Of a DNA stretch of 64,000 nt, positions 33,627-42,444 are shown piece by piece. Both the position numbers and the translations under genes were made by a program. Positions within the stretch are counted from its first letter, which is position 1. The number at the start of each line of letters is the position of its first letter. The stretch is from Rhizobium sp. Q54 (GTDB lineage Bacteria > Pseudomonadota > Alphaproteobacteria > UBA2966 > CAIVPW01): NCBI GenBank assembly GCA_945947575.1, contig CAMEYM010000018.1, positions 1 through 64,000 on the forward strand, in the 5' to 3' direction. Under the pieces are notes generated by a model, which saw nothing but the letters and a program-made list of their open reading frames with translations, searched no databases and was not told the DNA's origin.

Positions 33627-35012
33627 TCATTTCTTTGCTGCGGCAACTTTCGGTGTGCCGACGATCTTGGCGAGGGTCGCGTAGCCCGCCGCCAGCTCGG
33701 AACGCTCCGTCTTGCCCTGCCCCAGGAAACGCTCGAGGCCGTCGCGATGCTTGATCGCTTCGTCGATGGCCGCGTCCGATCCGGCACGGTACGCACCGAG
33801 GCGAATCATGTCGGCCATCTCCTCGTACGTCGATACGAGGGTACGTGCGCGCGACACCAAGTCGTTCTCTTCCTTGGTGTTGCAGTCGGGCATCGAGCGC
33901 GAAACGCTGCGCAGGATGTTGATCGGGGGATAGCGGCCGCGCTCGGCGATCGAGCGGTCCAGGACGATGTGGCCGTCCAGAATGCCGCGCACCGCGTCGG
34001 CAACCGGTTCGTTGTGGTCGTCGCCCTCGACGAGGACGGTGAAGAGGCCCGTGATGGTGCCGGCGCCGATACCAGTGCCCGCGCGCTCCAGGAGGCGCGG
34101 CAACTCGGCGAACACGGTCGGCGTGTAGCCTTTGCTGGCCGGCGGCTCGCCGCCCGACAGACCGATCTCGCGTTGGGCCATAGCAAAGCGTGTGATCGAA
34201 TCGATCATGCACAGCACGTCCTTGCCTTGGTCGCGAAAATGCTCGGCAACGGCGAGCGTCATGTACGCGGCCTGACGGCGCATGAGCGCCGACTCATCGC
34301 CGGTCGCGACGATGATGATGCTGCGCTTGAGGCCTTCCGGCCCCAAGTAGTCCTCGATGAACTCTTTCACCTCGCGGCCGCGCTCGCCGACCAGGCCGAT
34401 GACGTTGACGTCGCTGGTCGCGTACTTGGCCATCATCGACAGCAGCACCGACTTGCCGATGCCGGAGCCGGCAAAGATGCCCATGCGCTGACCGAGGCAG
34501 ACGGTGGTGAACGTGTTGATGGAGCGCACGCCGAGATCGATCTTGCCGCCGAGACGGCGGCGACGCGCCGCGATCGGCGCGGATGCGCGCAGCTGCATGC
34601 CCTGCGGGCCCTGCGGCAGCGGCGGGCCACCGTCGATCGGCTCACCGAGCGCATTGACGACGCGGCCGAGCCACGTCGCGTGCGGATACACGACGGCGTC
34701 GTGATCCGCGACGATGGTCTTGGCGCCAAGCCCGATGCCGTCGAGCGAGCCGAACGGCATCACCAGCGCGCGGCCGTCCTTGAAGCCGACGACCTCGCCG
34801 GCGATCTGCGCACCGCGCCGCCCGGCCATGCTGACGCGGGTGCCGATGCTGACCGCACTGAACAAGCCACCGACAGCAACGAGCAGACCTTGAATGCCGG
34901 CAACCCGGCCAAAGGTGCGGTGGTCGGGCAGGCGATCGACTTCGGCAATGAGGCTATCCACGGCGGCCTCCGGTCCTTGCACAGCGGCGGAGAACCGCCG
35001 TTTTTGAGACAC
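33627..35012 (-). CDS. fliI: Flagellum-specific ATPase FliI
   Basis: This 461-aa F1-beta-like ATPase drives flagellar type III export. It has an N-terminal beta-barrel (about 30-100), Walker A AGSGIGKSV (181-189), DSITRFAMAQREIGLSGGEPP and GYTPTVFAELPRLLERAG. The last two are specific to FliI/SctN. The start is GTG 35012. It is first of a fliI-fliJ pair and divergent from ctrA; a CtrA-type box lies 22 bases upstream of its start. Confidence 0.96.
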   Translation of the reverse strand: MSQKRRFSAAVQGPEAAVDSLIAEVDRLPDHRTFGRVAGIQGLLVAVGGLFSAVSIGTRVSMAGRRGAQIAGEVVGFKDGRALVMPFGSLDGIGLGAKTIVADHDAVVYPHATWLGRVVNALGEPIDGGPPLPQGPQGMQLRASAPIAARRRRLGGKIDLGVRSINTFTTVCLGQRMGIFAGSGIGKSVLLSMMAKYATSDVNVIGLVGERGREVKEFIEDYLGPEGLKRSIIIVATGDESALMRRQAAYMTLAVAEHFRDQGKDVLCMIDSITRFAMAQREIGLSGGEPPASKGYTPTVFAELPRLLERAGTGIGAGTITGLFTVLVEGDDHNEPVADAVRGILDGHIVLDRSIAERGRYPPINILRSVSRSMPDCNTKEENDLVSRARTLVSTYEEMADMIRLGAYRAGSDAAIDEAIKHRDGLERFLGQGKTERSELAAGYATLAKIVGTPKVAAAKK

Positions 35013-35033
35013 CGTCAGAGTGCCCGATTACGC

Positions 35034-35048
35034 TTAACGGACGGTAAA
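35034..35048. promoter_or_regulatory. Candidate CtrA binding site between fliI and ctrA
   Basis: TTAA-N7-TAAA (35034-35037 and 35045-35048) differs by one base from the CtrA consensus TTAA-N7-TTAA. A third TTAA lies at 35059-35062. It sits in the divergent fliI/ctrA promoter region, and flagellar genes and ctrA itself are classical CtrA targets in Alphaproteobacteria. Confidence 0.5.
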
Positions 35049-35144
35049 GGATCGGCCGTTAAGGTCTGGCCTACCTACAAGGATTACCTCTTTGGAGGGA
35101 AAAGGTACCACCGTGGTGCAACCGAGATATCCCTATGGTATGGT

Positions 35145-35166
35145 GCCATTAACGATGATTAATGGC
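35145..35166. promoter_or_regulatory. Perfect palindrome upstream of ctrA
   Basis: GCCATTAA (35145-35152) and TTAATGGC (35159-35166) form a perfect eight-base inverted repeat with a six-base spacer, 56 bases before the ctrA start. It contains TTAA-N6-TTAA, one base short of the CtrA spacing. It may be an operator for CtrA or another dimeric regulator, or a 5' UTR hairpin. Confidence 0.45.
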
Positions 35167-35221
35167 CCGCCCCCGGGGGAACGTTCTGGTTGGGGCGCGG
35201 TTCGCAACGGAGGGGATGCCG

Positions 35222-35923
35222 ATGCGCGTTCTGCTGGTTGAAGACGATCCGGTAACCGCCCGCAGCGTCGAGAAGATGCTGACCGGCGAAGGGTTCAACG
35301 TCTACACGACCGACCTGGGCGAGGAAGGCCTCGACCTCGGCAAGCTGTACGACTACGACATCATCGTTCTCGACCTGAACCTCCCCGACATGCACGGGTA
35401 TGAGGTTCTCAAGCGCCTGCGCAACTCGAAGGTGCGCACGCCGATCCTGATCCTCTCCGGCGACTCGGAGCCCGACGACAAGGTCAAAGGCCTGGTCTTC
35501 GGCGCTGACGACTACCTCACCAAGCCGTTCAACAAGGCCGAACTGGTCGCGCGCCTGCACGCCATCGTGCGCCGCTCCAAGGGCCACGCCGAGTCGGTCA
35601 TCAACATCGGCAAGCTGTCCGTCAACCTGGATGCCCACACCGTGGCGTCCGCTGGCATTCCGGTGCACCTGACGGGCAAGGAATACAGCGTTCTCGAGCT
35701 CCTCGCCCTGCGCAAGGGCACCACGCTGACCAAGGAGATGTTCCTCAATCATCTCTACGGCGGCATGGACGAGCCGGAGCTCAAGATCATCGACGTGTTC
35801 GTCTGCAAGCTGCGCAAGAAGCTCGCGGCGGCCACCGGCGGCGACCACTACATCGAGACGGTGTGGGGCCGCGGCTACGTCCTGCGCGACCCGTCCAATC
35901 AATCCGCCATCCACGCGGCTTGA
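35222..35923 (+). CDS. ctrA: Cell-cycle response regulator CtrA
   Basis: This 233-aa OmpR-type regulator has a receiver ([10 protein letters not shown], phospho-acceptor Asp51 in VLDLNLPD, Lys in LTKPFNK) and a winged helix ([38 protein letters not shown]), the latter nearly invariant in CtrA. It controls flagellar, chemotaxis and division genes and in Rhodospirillales is often non-essential. It receives phosphate through ChpT (here at 37 kb). ATG 35222 follows GGAGGGG; the frame upstream is not coding. The C-terminus ends IHAA; the Ala-Ala end resembles the degradation signal of Caulobacter CtrA. Confidence 0.96.
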   Translation: MRVLLVEDDPVTARSVEKMLTGEGFNVYTTDLGEEGLDLGKLYDYDIIVLDLNLPDMHGYEVLKRLRNSKVRTPILILSGDSEPDDKVKGLVFGADDYLTKPFNKAELVARLHAIVRRSKGHAESVINIGKLSVNLDAHTVASAGIPVHLTGKEYSVLELLALRKGTTLTKEMFLNHLYGGMDEPELKIIDVFVCKLRKKLAAATGGDHYIETVWGRGYVLRDPSNQSAIHAA

Positions 35924-35925
35924 CC

Positions 35926-36141
35926 ATGAATCGCCGACCACGTCCGTTCGCGGAGCGCGCGGCGGCTCGTACTCGCTTGGCTGAGCGCGCACGCAAGCGC
36001 AGCGGTCCCCGCGTCGTCCGCCTCGATCAGGCGGGCCTGTCGCGGCACGGCGGCGCCGGAGAGCGCGGTCTTCTCCACTTCGGCGAGCGCAGCCCGCTGC
36101 TGCGCGAGGATCCCGAGTCGCCGCTGCTACCGCGGCACTAG
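35926..36141 (+). CDS. Short Arg-rich ORF after ctrA, doubtful
   Basis: A 71-codon frame starts at ATG 35926, three bases after the ctrA stop, and ends at 36141. The product is very basic at its start (MNRRPRPFAERAAARTRLAE) and has no recognised domain. There is no ribosome site, so it would depend on coupling to ctrA. It may be a real small protein or simply open by GC bias. Confidence 0.3.
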   Translation: MNRRPRPFAERAAARTRLAERARKRSGPRVVRLDQAGLSRHGGAGERGLLHFGERSPLLREDPESPLLPRH

Positions 36142-36152
36142 GACGCTGTTTC

Positions 36153-36869
36153 GTGGCTACCCGCGGGCTCGTTCAAGCCGTCAAGGACCTCACTGAGGTT
36201 GTGCGACTGTCCGGCGCACCGATCAAAGATCCTTTCCGCTACGAGGTTCATCTGCCTGGGAGCCACAACCCCGACTTGCCGGAGGGTTCCCGAGCCGTAT
36301 ACGCCTTCCTGTGCGGAGATACTTCGCTGAAGGTCGGGAAGGTGGGCCTTCGGAGTGCCGCCCGGTTCGAGTACCAGCATTACCAAGGTGGGGCCCAAAG
36401 CACCTTGCACGCGTCCCTCACGACCGAAGTGATGGCCCTCAGACTCTCGGCACGCGGCGTTCAGATTGATCGGGTACTCACGGAAGAGGGAGAGGCAGTC
36501 TACCGGGCACCCCACGCCGAGGTGCGGCCGACGGTTCCCAATCTGGATCGCACTAGCCCCGAGAAGGATCGTCCGAACCTCGACCGCTCACTCATATCGG
36601 TCAGCGCAGCCGCCATCAAGCACGTCCACGACCGAGTATTCGCCGAAAGTCCCTTTGAGCCGCACGATCTTGCGCGACTTGATGAGCGCTTTGGGATTGG
36701 CGACCGCCGGGCCGCACCAGTCCAAACTGTGGAGCAGTGGATTCGCGGTCGAACTGAGCGGATCGACATATTCGTACCGGCGGCGCTAGGTCCGGCAATG
36801 GCCTCGCTCGTCGAGGCATTTTTGCACGCGCGCTGGAGCCCAAGATACGAGGGCCGAACGCGAATCTAG
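36153..36869 (+). CDS. GIY-YIG-like protein with internal insert
   Basis: This 238-aa protein shows the two halves of a GIY-YIG-like nuclease domain: AVYAFLCGDTSLKVGKVG, SAARFEYQHY and STLHASL near residues 48-90, and VEQWIRGRTERIDIFV, LVEAFLHARWSPRYEG near the end. About 110 residues without assignment lie between them. The GTG start has no strong ribosome site. GC content is visibly lower than in ctrA and chpT on either side, and the gene interrupts the ctrA-chpT neighbourhood, so it was probably acquired. The role is unknown; related proteins sit in accessory regions. Confidence 0.7.
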   Translation: MATRGLVQAVKDLTEVVRLSGAPIKDPFRYEVHLPGSHNPDLPEGSRAVYAFLCGDTSLKVGKVGLRSAARFEYQHYQGGAQSTLHASLTTEVMALRLSARGVQIDRVLTEEGEAVYRAPHAEVRPTVPNLDRTSPEKDRPNLDRSLISVSAAAIKHVHDRVFAESPFEPHDLARLDERFGIGDRRAAPVQTVEQWIRGRTERIDIFVPAALGPAMASLVEAFLHARWSPRYEGRTRI

Positions 36870-36909
36870 CGTGCTGCCCCCGCGCCTCACTGCAGCGGGG
36901 TGATAGGTG

Positions 36910-37535
36910 CTAACCGGGCGGCAACGCCGCCGTCAGCACCACCCGATCGGAGGTGGCCGCGGTGACGATGGCGCTACCGAGCGAGCGCGCCAGGGCGCCC
37001 GCGTAATACGGCTGCACCAAGCGTGCGTTGAGCGCTGCGGCATCGCCGGACAGCGCCACCTTCCTTTCCTCGGCGAGAGTCGCCCCCTGCCCGCCGCGGT
37101 CACCTCGACCCGGCGATCCTCCAGCGCGACCGAGACGGTACCGCCGCGCGGCAGCGCCTCGGCGCAGATCATCACGAGACTCAGCGTCAGCTTGACGACA
37201 GGTTGCGGCGCGTCCGCGGCCGTGCCGCGGGGCCAATCGACCTTCACCTTGCGTCCCTCGAAGAAGGCGGTCACCTTCGCGCGCGCCTCGTCGAGCGGCT
37301 GGCGCGAGCCGAGCCCCCCGGCGGCGCCGAACGCCAGGCGGAAGAACTCCAGGCGGCGCAAGGTCTCGCGCGCGCTGAACTCCAGAAGGTCGAGGGCACC
37401 GGCATCAACGCCGCCCTTGCCGCTCTCCTCGCGCAACATCTCGATGCCGTTGCCGACCGCGCCGGCGGAAGCCGCGAGGTCGTGCATCAGGCGAGAGACG
37501 AGCAGCGATGCGAGAACGAGTTCGTCGGAGGACAT
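36910..37535 (-). CDS. chpT: Histidine phosphotransferase ChpT, frameshifted in this sequence
   Basis: The 5' part (37535 to about 37090) encodes the phosphotransfer helices, with the family motif SRLMHDLAASAGAVGNGIEML containing the phospho-His, and the first half of the HATPase-like domain. The C-terminal part (ATLAEERKVALSGDAAALNA to VVLTAALPPG) continues in another frame to 36910. One base seems to be missing in a G-run near 37085. ChpT passes phosphate from CckA to CtrA and CpdR. Its ATG overlaps the stop of the ModE-like gene. Because the gene is normally needed, a sequence error is a likely cause. Confidence 0.8.
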
Positions 37536-37954
37536 CAACCCGACGAGCGCTTGCGCGGTGCGGCCAGGAGTTCGCCGAGCGAGGCGACCTCCCCCTCCAC
37601 CACCGAGCGCACCTTCGCTTCGATCGTGTGGTAGCGCGCCAGGGCCGTCTCGCCGAGTTCGGTGAGACGCGCGCCGCCACCGCCTTTGCCACCGGTCGTC
37701 GTCTCGACCAGCGGCTCGCGGAACAGGTGGTTGACCTCGTCGATGAGGACCCAGGCGCGCCGGTAGGACATGTTGGCCGCCCGCGCCGCGGCCGAGATCG
37801 ATCCGGTGCGGCCGACGGCCTCCAGAAGCTTCACCTTGCCCGGACCCAGCGGATACGAGGAGCCAAAAAGGATACGCACCTGGGGCGCCTCGACCACTTT
37901 GGGCCGGGGCGGCCGGTTGGCCTTGGTGGCAACTTTGCCGGGGGCTGAAGCCAT
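37535..37954 (-). CDS. ModE-type winged-helix regulator (N-terminal domain only)
   Basis: This 139-aa protein has the LysR-like winged helix of ModE: LGPGKVKLLEAVGRTGSISAAARAANMSYRRAWVLIDEVN, then TTTGGKGGGGARLTELG. It has no molybdate-binding TOBE domain, so it may respond to something else or to another protein. It is divergent from moaA, the first enzyme of molybdenum cofactor synthesis, which makes control of moaA likely. ATG 37954 starts the homology. Its stop overlaps the chpT start. Confidence 0.88.
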   Translation of the reverse strand: MASAPGKVATKANRPPRPKVVEAPQVRILFGSSYPLGPGKVKLLEAVGRTGSISAAARAANMSYRRAWVLIDEVNHLFREPLVETTTGGKGGGGARLTELGETALARYHTIEAKVRSVVEGEVASLGELLAAPRKRSSG

Positions 37955-37978
37955 CGTGATTGTGGGATCGGACGCTTT

Positions 37979-38002
37979 GCTTATATTCTGCGGATCATAA
38001 CG
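37979..38002. promoter_or_regulatory. Candidate ModE-like operator between modE-like gene and moaA
   Basis: GCTTATATTCTGCGGATCATAACG has imperfect inverted half-sites (TTATATT and ATCATAA) and resembles the E. coli Mo-box halves (TATATA and TATAACG). It lies between the divergent ModE-like and moaA genes and is AT-rich against the surroundings, so it may also contain the promoter -10 regions. Confidence 0.4.
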
Positions 38003-38064
38003 GCCCTGCCCCCTCGGTGCGATACTTGGGTGCGACAGGGTTAGCCACGTCCCGGGAGGACGCA

Positions 38065-39105
38065 TTGGACGGTTGCGAAACCATCGTCGCTGATAAGAGC
38101 ACCTCCAGCAAGCTGGTCGATCCGTTCGGCCGCACGGTCAGATACCTGCGCGTGTCGGTGACCGACCGCTGCGACTTCCGCTGCCAGTACTGCATGGCGG
38201 AAGAGATGACGTTCCTGCCCAAGTCGGAGGTCCTCTCGCTCGAGGAGATCGATCGCGTCTGTGCGGCCTTCGTGCGCAAGGGCGTCGAGAAGATTCGCCT
38301 GACGGGCGGCGAGCCGCTGGTGCGCAAGGACATCATGGTCCTGGTCAACCGCCTGGCGCGGCACCTGAAGACCGGCGCGCTCAACGAACTGACGGTCACC
38401 ACCAACGGCAGCCAGCTCACCAAGCTGGCGCCCCAACTGGCCGCCGCGGGCATCAGGCGCATCAACGTCTCGGTCGACTCGCTCAAGGCCGACAAGTTCC
38501 GCGAGATCACGCGGCGTGGCGACCTCGACGTCGTGCTCGCCGGCATCCGCGCCGCGCGCGACGCCGGCATGCAGGTCAAGATCAACGCCGTGGCGCTGAA
38601 GGGCGTCAACGACGACGAGTACGACGACATGATCCGCTGGTGCGCCGAGACGCAGACGGACATGACGCTGATCGAGACCATGCCGATGGGCGAGGTCGAT
38701 CACGACCGCACCGACCACTACCTGCCGCTCAGCCTGGTGCGTGCGCGCCTCGCCGAGAAATGGACGCTGGAAGACCTCGACTACAACTCCGGCGGCCCGG
38801 CGCGTTACGTGCGCGTCAAGGAGACCGGCCGCAAGATCGGCTTCATCACGCCGCTCAGCCACAACTTCTGCGAGTCGTGCAACCGCGTGCGCCTGACGTG
38901 TACCGGCACGCTGTACATGTGCCTCGGCCAGAACGATGCCGCCGACCTGCGCTTCCCGATGCGCGTCGAGAAGGACTCGGACGAGTTGCTCGACGCCGCG
39001 ATCGACGAAGCAATCGGCCGCAAGCCGAAGGGCCACGACTTCATCATCGACCGCCGCCACAAGGGCCCGGCCGTCTCCCGCCACATGAGCGTCACCGGCG
39101 GCTAA
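38065..39105 (+). CDS. moaA: GTP 3',8-cyclase MoaA
   Basis: This 346-aa radical SAM enzyme makes the first intermediate of molybdenum cofactor from GTP. It has the N-terminal cluster CDFRCQYC (Cys36, 40, 43), the GGEPL motif, the C-terminal cluster [18 protein letters not shown] and the conserved final Gly-Gly (MSVTGG). The TTG start at 38065 has GGGAGG six bases before; the longer frame upstream is not coding. It is divergent from the ModE-like regulator. Confidence 0.96.
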   Translation: MDGCETIVADKSTSSKLVDPFGRTVRYLRVSVTDRCDFRCQYCMAEEMTFLPKSEVLSLEEIDRVCAAFVRKGVEKIRLTGGEPLVRKDIMVLVNRLARHLKTGALNELTVTTNGSQLTKLAPQLAAAGIRRINVSVDSLKADKFREITRRGDLDVVLAGIRAARDAGMQVKINAVALKGVNDDEYDDMIRWCAETQTDMTLIETMPMGEVDHDRTDHYLPLSLVRARLAEKWTLEDLDYNSGGPARYVRVKETGRKIGFITPLSHNFCESCNRVRLTCTGTLYMCLGQNDAADLRFPMRVEKDSDELLDAAIDEAIGRKPKGHDFIIDRRHKGPAVSRHMSVTGG

Positions 39106-39111
39106 GGCCGC

Positions 39112-39957
39112 CTAACGCTTGTCGTCGAACGGATTGAAGTGCTTCCGGTTCGGATCGATCCGGAACGGATTGCCGCGTTCTTCCCTGCGGTCCGGGGCGC
39201 GGTCGTCCCAACGCGTGTTCTCGTAGCCGGGCGGCACCGATAGGTGCGGGCCGCGGAAGTTGAGGACCGGCACGCCACGTTTCTTGAACACGAACACCAG
39301 CACCATGCCGGCGAGGAAGCCGCCGATGTGCGCCCAGTACGCGGTGCCACCGCCCTCGGTGGGCGTGGTGCCACCGGCGAATAGCTGCAGAACGAACCAC
39401 AGGCCCAGCACGATCCACGCCGGGATTCGCATCGGATGCAAGATGATACCGAGCGGGATGATGACCAGCACCTTGGCGTTGGGGTGCAGCAAGATGTAGG
39501 CGCCGAGCACTCCGCCGATCGCGCCGGACGCACCGATCATCGGTATTTCGGAGGACGGGTCCTGGAAGGCCTGCGCCAGGGCAGCAGCGACGCCGCACGC
39601 CACGTAGAAGACGATGTAGCGGGTGTGGCCCATCGAGTCTTCGACGTTGTTCCCGAAGATCCACAGGTACAGCATGTTGCCGGCGAGGTGCATGAAGCCG
39701 CCGTGCATGAACATCGAGGTGAGGATCGTCATCCACGGCGCCACGACCGCGAGGTCGGGCGGTAGATCCGCCTCGCCGAACAGGACCGCGGGGACCAGGC
39801 CGTAGGAGTAGAAGATCTCCTCGCCCGCCGCGCCGGTATTGGTCAGCTGCCAGAGGAAGACCAGAACACAGGCAACGATGATGCCGACCGTGACGCGGGG
39901 TGCGGTGGCGGATGGCTGGTCGTCGTGGAGGGGGATCATGGGCGCCTCGTCCGCCAC
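39112..39957 (-). CDS. Rhomboid-family intramembrane serine protease
   Basis: This 281-aa membrane protein has six hydrophobic segments, [19 protein letters not shown] with the oxyanion residues, nucleophile Ser144 in GASGAIGG and general base His210 in [10 protein letters not shown] hydrophilic tail of about 55 residues (ending NPFDDKR) follows. It cleaves substrates within the membrane; the targets are unknown. The GTG at 39957 and the ATG at 39939 are both possible starts. It is convergent with moaA. Confidence 0.94.
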   Translation of the reverse strand: MADEAPMIPLHDDQPSATAPRVTVGIIVACVLVFLWQLTNTGAAGEEIFYSYGLVPAVLFGEADLPPDLAVVAPWMTILTSMFMHGGFMHLAGNMLYLWIFGNNVEDSMGHTRYIVFYVACGVAAALAQAFQDPSSEIPMIGASGAIGGVLGAYILLHPNAKVLVIIPLGIILHPMRIPAWIVLGLWFVLQLFAGGTTPTEGGGTAYWAHIGGFLAGMVLVFVFKKRGVPVLNFRGPHLSVPPGYENTRWDDRAPDRREERGNPFRIDPNRKHFNPFDDKR

Positions 39958-40060
39958 CTCTAGCGCGCTGGCAGGGCCAGCACCAGCGTTCCGACGCCCT
40001 AGAGGCGCGGGGTATACTGCGGGCGTTTCCAGCCGATCCTACTCTCGCAGGCGCATCCCA

Positions 40061-40930
40061 TTGGCGAAACCGAAGGCACCTAAGCGTGGGCCCAGCGCGC
40101 CGCGCCGCGGCACGACAGCGCGGCGGGGCGCGACTACCGGCCGGACGCGGACCGAAGTGGCGTTCGTCGCCGACGCGACCAAGGCGGCGCGCGATGCGCG
40201 GCGGGCGTGCATCAAGCTGTATGGCGACGCGCCCATCGAAAGGGCCGGCATCGTCGTTGCGCTGGGTGGCGACGGCTTCATGCTGCACACCCTCCACCAC
40301 ACGATGGATGGCGTACCGGTGTACGGCATGAACGTCGGCACCGTCGGATTCCTGATGAACGCGTACCGGCCCGAGGGCCTGCTCGAGCGGCTGGGGCGCG
40401 CCAAGGAAGTCCGCCTGCACCCGTTGCGCATGGTCGCCAAGACCCGCTCCGGGCGCCGCATCACCGAGATCGCCATCAACGAGGTGTCGCTGCTGCGGGC
40501 CTCCGGTCAGATGGCGAAGCTTGCCGTCTCCATCGACGGCGTGGTGCGCATGCCGGTGCTGGCGTGCGACGGGGCGCTCGCGTCGACCACGGCGGGATCG
40601 ACTGCCTACAACCTGTCGGCGCACGGGCCGATTCTGCCGCTGGGGTCGCGCCTATTGGCGCTGACGCCGATCAGCGCGCACCGCCCGCGGCATTGGCGCG
40701 GCGCGATCCTCCCGGCTGACGCCAAGATCCGGTTTGAGACGCTGGAGGCGGACAAGCGACCCGTGAACGCCAGCGCCGACCACCGCGAGGTGCAGGACGT
40801 CGCCTGGGTGGAGGTTGCGGAGGCCAAGGACCGCTCGATGTCCTTGCTTTTCGACCCCGAGCACCACCTCGAGGAGCGCATCCTACGCGAGCAGTTCGCG
40901 GCCTTCGTAGGCGGCGGCGAGCCGGCCTAG
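40061..40930 (+). CDS. nadK: NAD kinase
   Basis: This 289-aa enzyme phosphorylates NAD to NADP. It has [14 protein letters not shown] (GGDG at 69-72), [44 protein letters not shown] and the C-terminal DHREVQDV and [15 protein letters not shown]. An Arg/Lys-rich stretch of about 30 residues precedes the core. The start is TTG 40061. It is divergent from the rhomboid gene. Confidence 0.95.
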   Translation: MAKPKAPKRGPSAPRRGTTARRGATTGRTRTEVAFVADATKAARDARRACIKLYGDAPIERAGIVVALGGDGFMLHTLHHTMDGVPVYGMNVGTVGFLMNAYRPEGLLERLGRAKEVRLHPLRMVAKTRSGRRITEIAINEVSLLRASGQMAKLAVSIDGVVRMPVLACDGALASTTAGSTAYNLSAHGPILPLGSRLLALTPISAHRPRHWRGAILPADAKIRFETLEADKRPVNASADHREVQDVAWVEVAEAKDRSMSLLFDPEHHLEERILREQFAAFVGGGEPA

Positions 40931-41038
40931 CAGCCGCCCGCGTTCCTCAGCCGTCCATACGGGATCGGCCGCATTGCGGGCCTTGTCAGGCGTACCTAGG
41001 TTACATGGGTACCCAACAAGACAGAGGAACGGTGGCCG

Positions 41039-41593
41039 ATGAAGATCCCCCTCCAGATCACCTTCCGCGATTTCGACTCGTCCCCTGCCGTTGACGCGCG
41101 CGTGCGCGAGGAAGTGGACAAGTTGGAGCGCTTTCACCCGAGCATCATTTCGTGCCGTGTCGTGCTGGAGCGGCCACACCGGCAGCACAACAAGGGCAAC
41201 GTCTTCCACACGGCGATCTACGTCACGTTGCCGGGCAACGACGTCGAAGTGAACCGCGGCGAGCGGCCAGAGTACGCAGATATCTACATTTCGATCCGCG
41301 ACGCCTTCGATGACGTGCGCCGGCGCCTCGACGATCAGCGCGACCTGCAGCGCCACGCGGTGAAACGCCATGACGCGCCGCCGCACGGCGCGGTCGAACG
41401 GCTATTCCCCGACCACGGCTTCATCCGCACCGCCGACGGCCGCGATGTCTACTTCCACCGCAACGCGGTGTTGAACGACGCGTTCGAGCACCTCGAAGTA
41501 GGGGCCGCGGTGCGCTTTGCCGAGGAGATGGGTGACAAGGGGCCGCAGGCGTCAACCGTCGCCACGATCGGCAAGCATCACATCGTCGGCTAG
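41039..41593 (+). CDS. HPF/RaiA-like protein fused to a cold-shock domain
   Basis: This 184-aa protein joins an N-terminal ribosome-hibernation-factor domain (about 1-100: IPLQITFRDFDSSPAVDARV, YADIYISIRDAFDDVRRRL) to a C-terminal cold-shock domain (about 118-183: GFIRTADGRDVYFHRNAVL). The first binds the 30S mRNA/tRNA channel in the HPF family. In long HPF the C-terminal part is a dimerising domain; here it is an RNA-binding one. It probably modulates translation under stress. The ATG at 41039 follows GAACGGTGG, a modest ribosome site. Confidence 0.88.
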   Translation: MKIPLQITFRDFDSSPAVDARVREEVDKLERFHPSIISCRVVLERPHRQHNKGNVFHTAIYVTLPGNDVEVNRGERPEYADIYISIRDAFDDVRRRLDDQRDLQRHAVKRHDAPPHGAVERLFPDHGFIRTADGRDVYFHRNAVLNDAFEHLEVGAAVRFAEEMGDKGPQASTVATIGKHHIVG

Positions 41594-41602
41594 GGCCGCA
41601 GC

Positions 41603-42283
41603 TTACGGGTGGTAGCCCGGCACCACGAAGCCTGAGAGCACCCGCTCCAGCGCGATGCGATCTTCCATGCCGCGCAGGAGCACGAGGCGGACGGCCCGGT
41701 CGAGCTGAATGGGATCGAGGGCGGTGCCCATCCGCCGCGCCTCGAGGACGGTGCCGGTGAGCGCGCCGACGAAACCGGCCGTGAGTTCCTTTACCGGCAG
41801 GTCCGTGCGGAACGTGCTCCGCAGCCAGCCGAACTGGATGATGCCCTCGATGGTCCGGTACAGGTGGCTGAACAGGCGGCTGGTGCGCGCCGCGATGCGC
41901 CCCTCATTGCCCGCGTATTCGGTGCCCATGAGCACCAACAGAGCCATGCGGTTGGAACGGCCGTGCTGGGCGCGGGTCAGTGTCTCAATGAAGGCACCGA
42001 GCTTCGCTTCCGCGGTCGAGGGCGCCTTCGACACCTCGGAAATCATCGCCTCGATGACGTCCTGCTCGATGTCGTCGAGCACCTTCAGCGTCACGCCTTC
42101 GATGTCTTCGGCGTACTTGCGCACGGTGTCTTCGTGCAGTCCCGATGCGCGCACAACGTCGGCATATGTCGTCGCCTTGACGCCCTGCCGCAACATAAGG
42201 GTCAGCGACGCGCTCAACATACGGTCGAGCTCGGGCGGATTCTGGCGTTGCGGTGCGCGTGGCGCAGCTAGGGCGGGGGGCAC
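41603..42283 (-). CDS. TetR-family transcriptional regulator
   Basis: This 226-aa protein has an N-terminal TetR helix-turn-helix (about 20-75: LTLMLRQGVKATTYADVVRASGLHEDTVRKY) and an all-helical ligand domain (about 80-215). The DNA-binding part is somewhat atypical but the size and layout fit. The ligand and targets are unknown. It is convergent with the HPF-fusion gene and not close to an obvious target gene. Confidence 0.85.
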   Translation of the reverse strand: MPPALAAPRAPQRQNPPELDRMLSASLTLMLRQGVKATTYADVVRASGLHEDTVRKYAEDIEGVTLKVLDDIEQDVIEAMISEVSKAPSTAEAKLGAFIETLTRAQHGRSNRMALLVLMGTEYAGNEGRIAARTSRLFSHLYRTIEGIIQFGWLRSTFRTDLPVKELTAGFVGALTGTVLEARRMGTALDPIQLDRAVRLVLLRGMEDRIALERVLSGFVVPGYHP

Positions 42284-42444
42284 GTTGCCGCGACTGTACG
42301 AACGGCGCAGGGGTTAAGTCAAAGGCCCCTCGGGTCCGGTTGTATCAGGCATGTATCCGCGTGTGACAACAGCAGCGCGGTGCATCGCTGCAGCGTTGCC
42401 TGTGCACGCGCCGCCGCGCAACCGGCGGCTGCAATGGTCGCCCG

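Noticed and set aside
33504-35162. 552-codon plus-strand frame across fliI
   Set aside because: Antisense of fliI, with no protein similarity.
35159-35992. 277-codon minus-strand frame across ctrA
   Set aside because: Antisense of ctrA. The sense protein is a near-complete match to the CtrA pattern.
37955-38064. Possible molybdenum-cofactor riboswitch before moaA
   Set aside because: The spacer is only 110 bases and no conserved Moco-RNA stem pattern can be made out. A protein operator is simpler.
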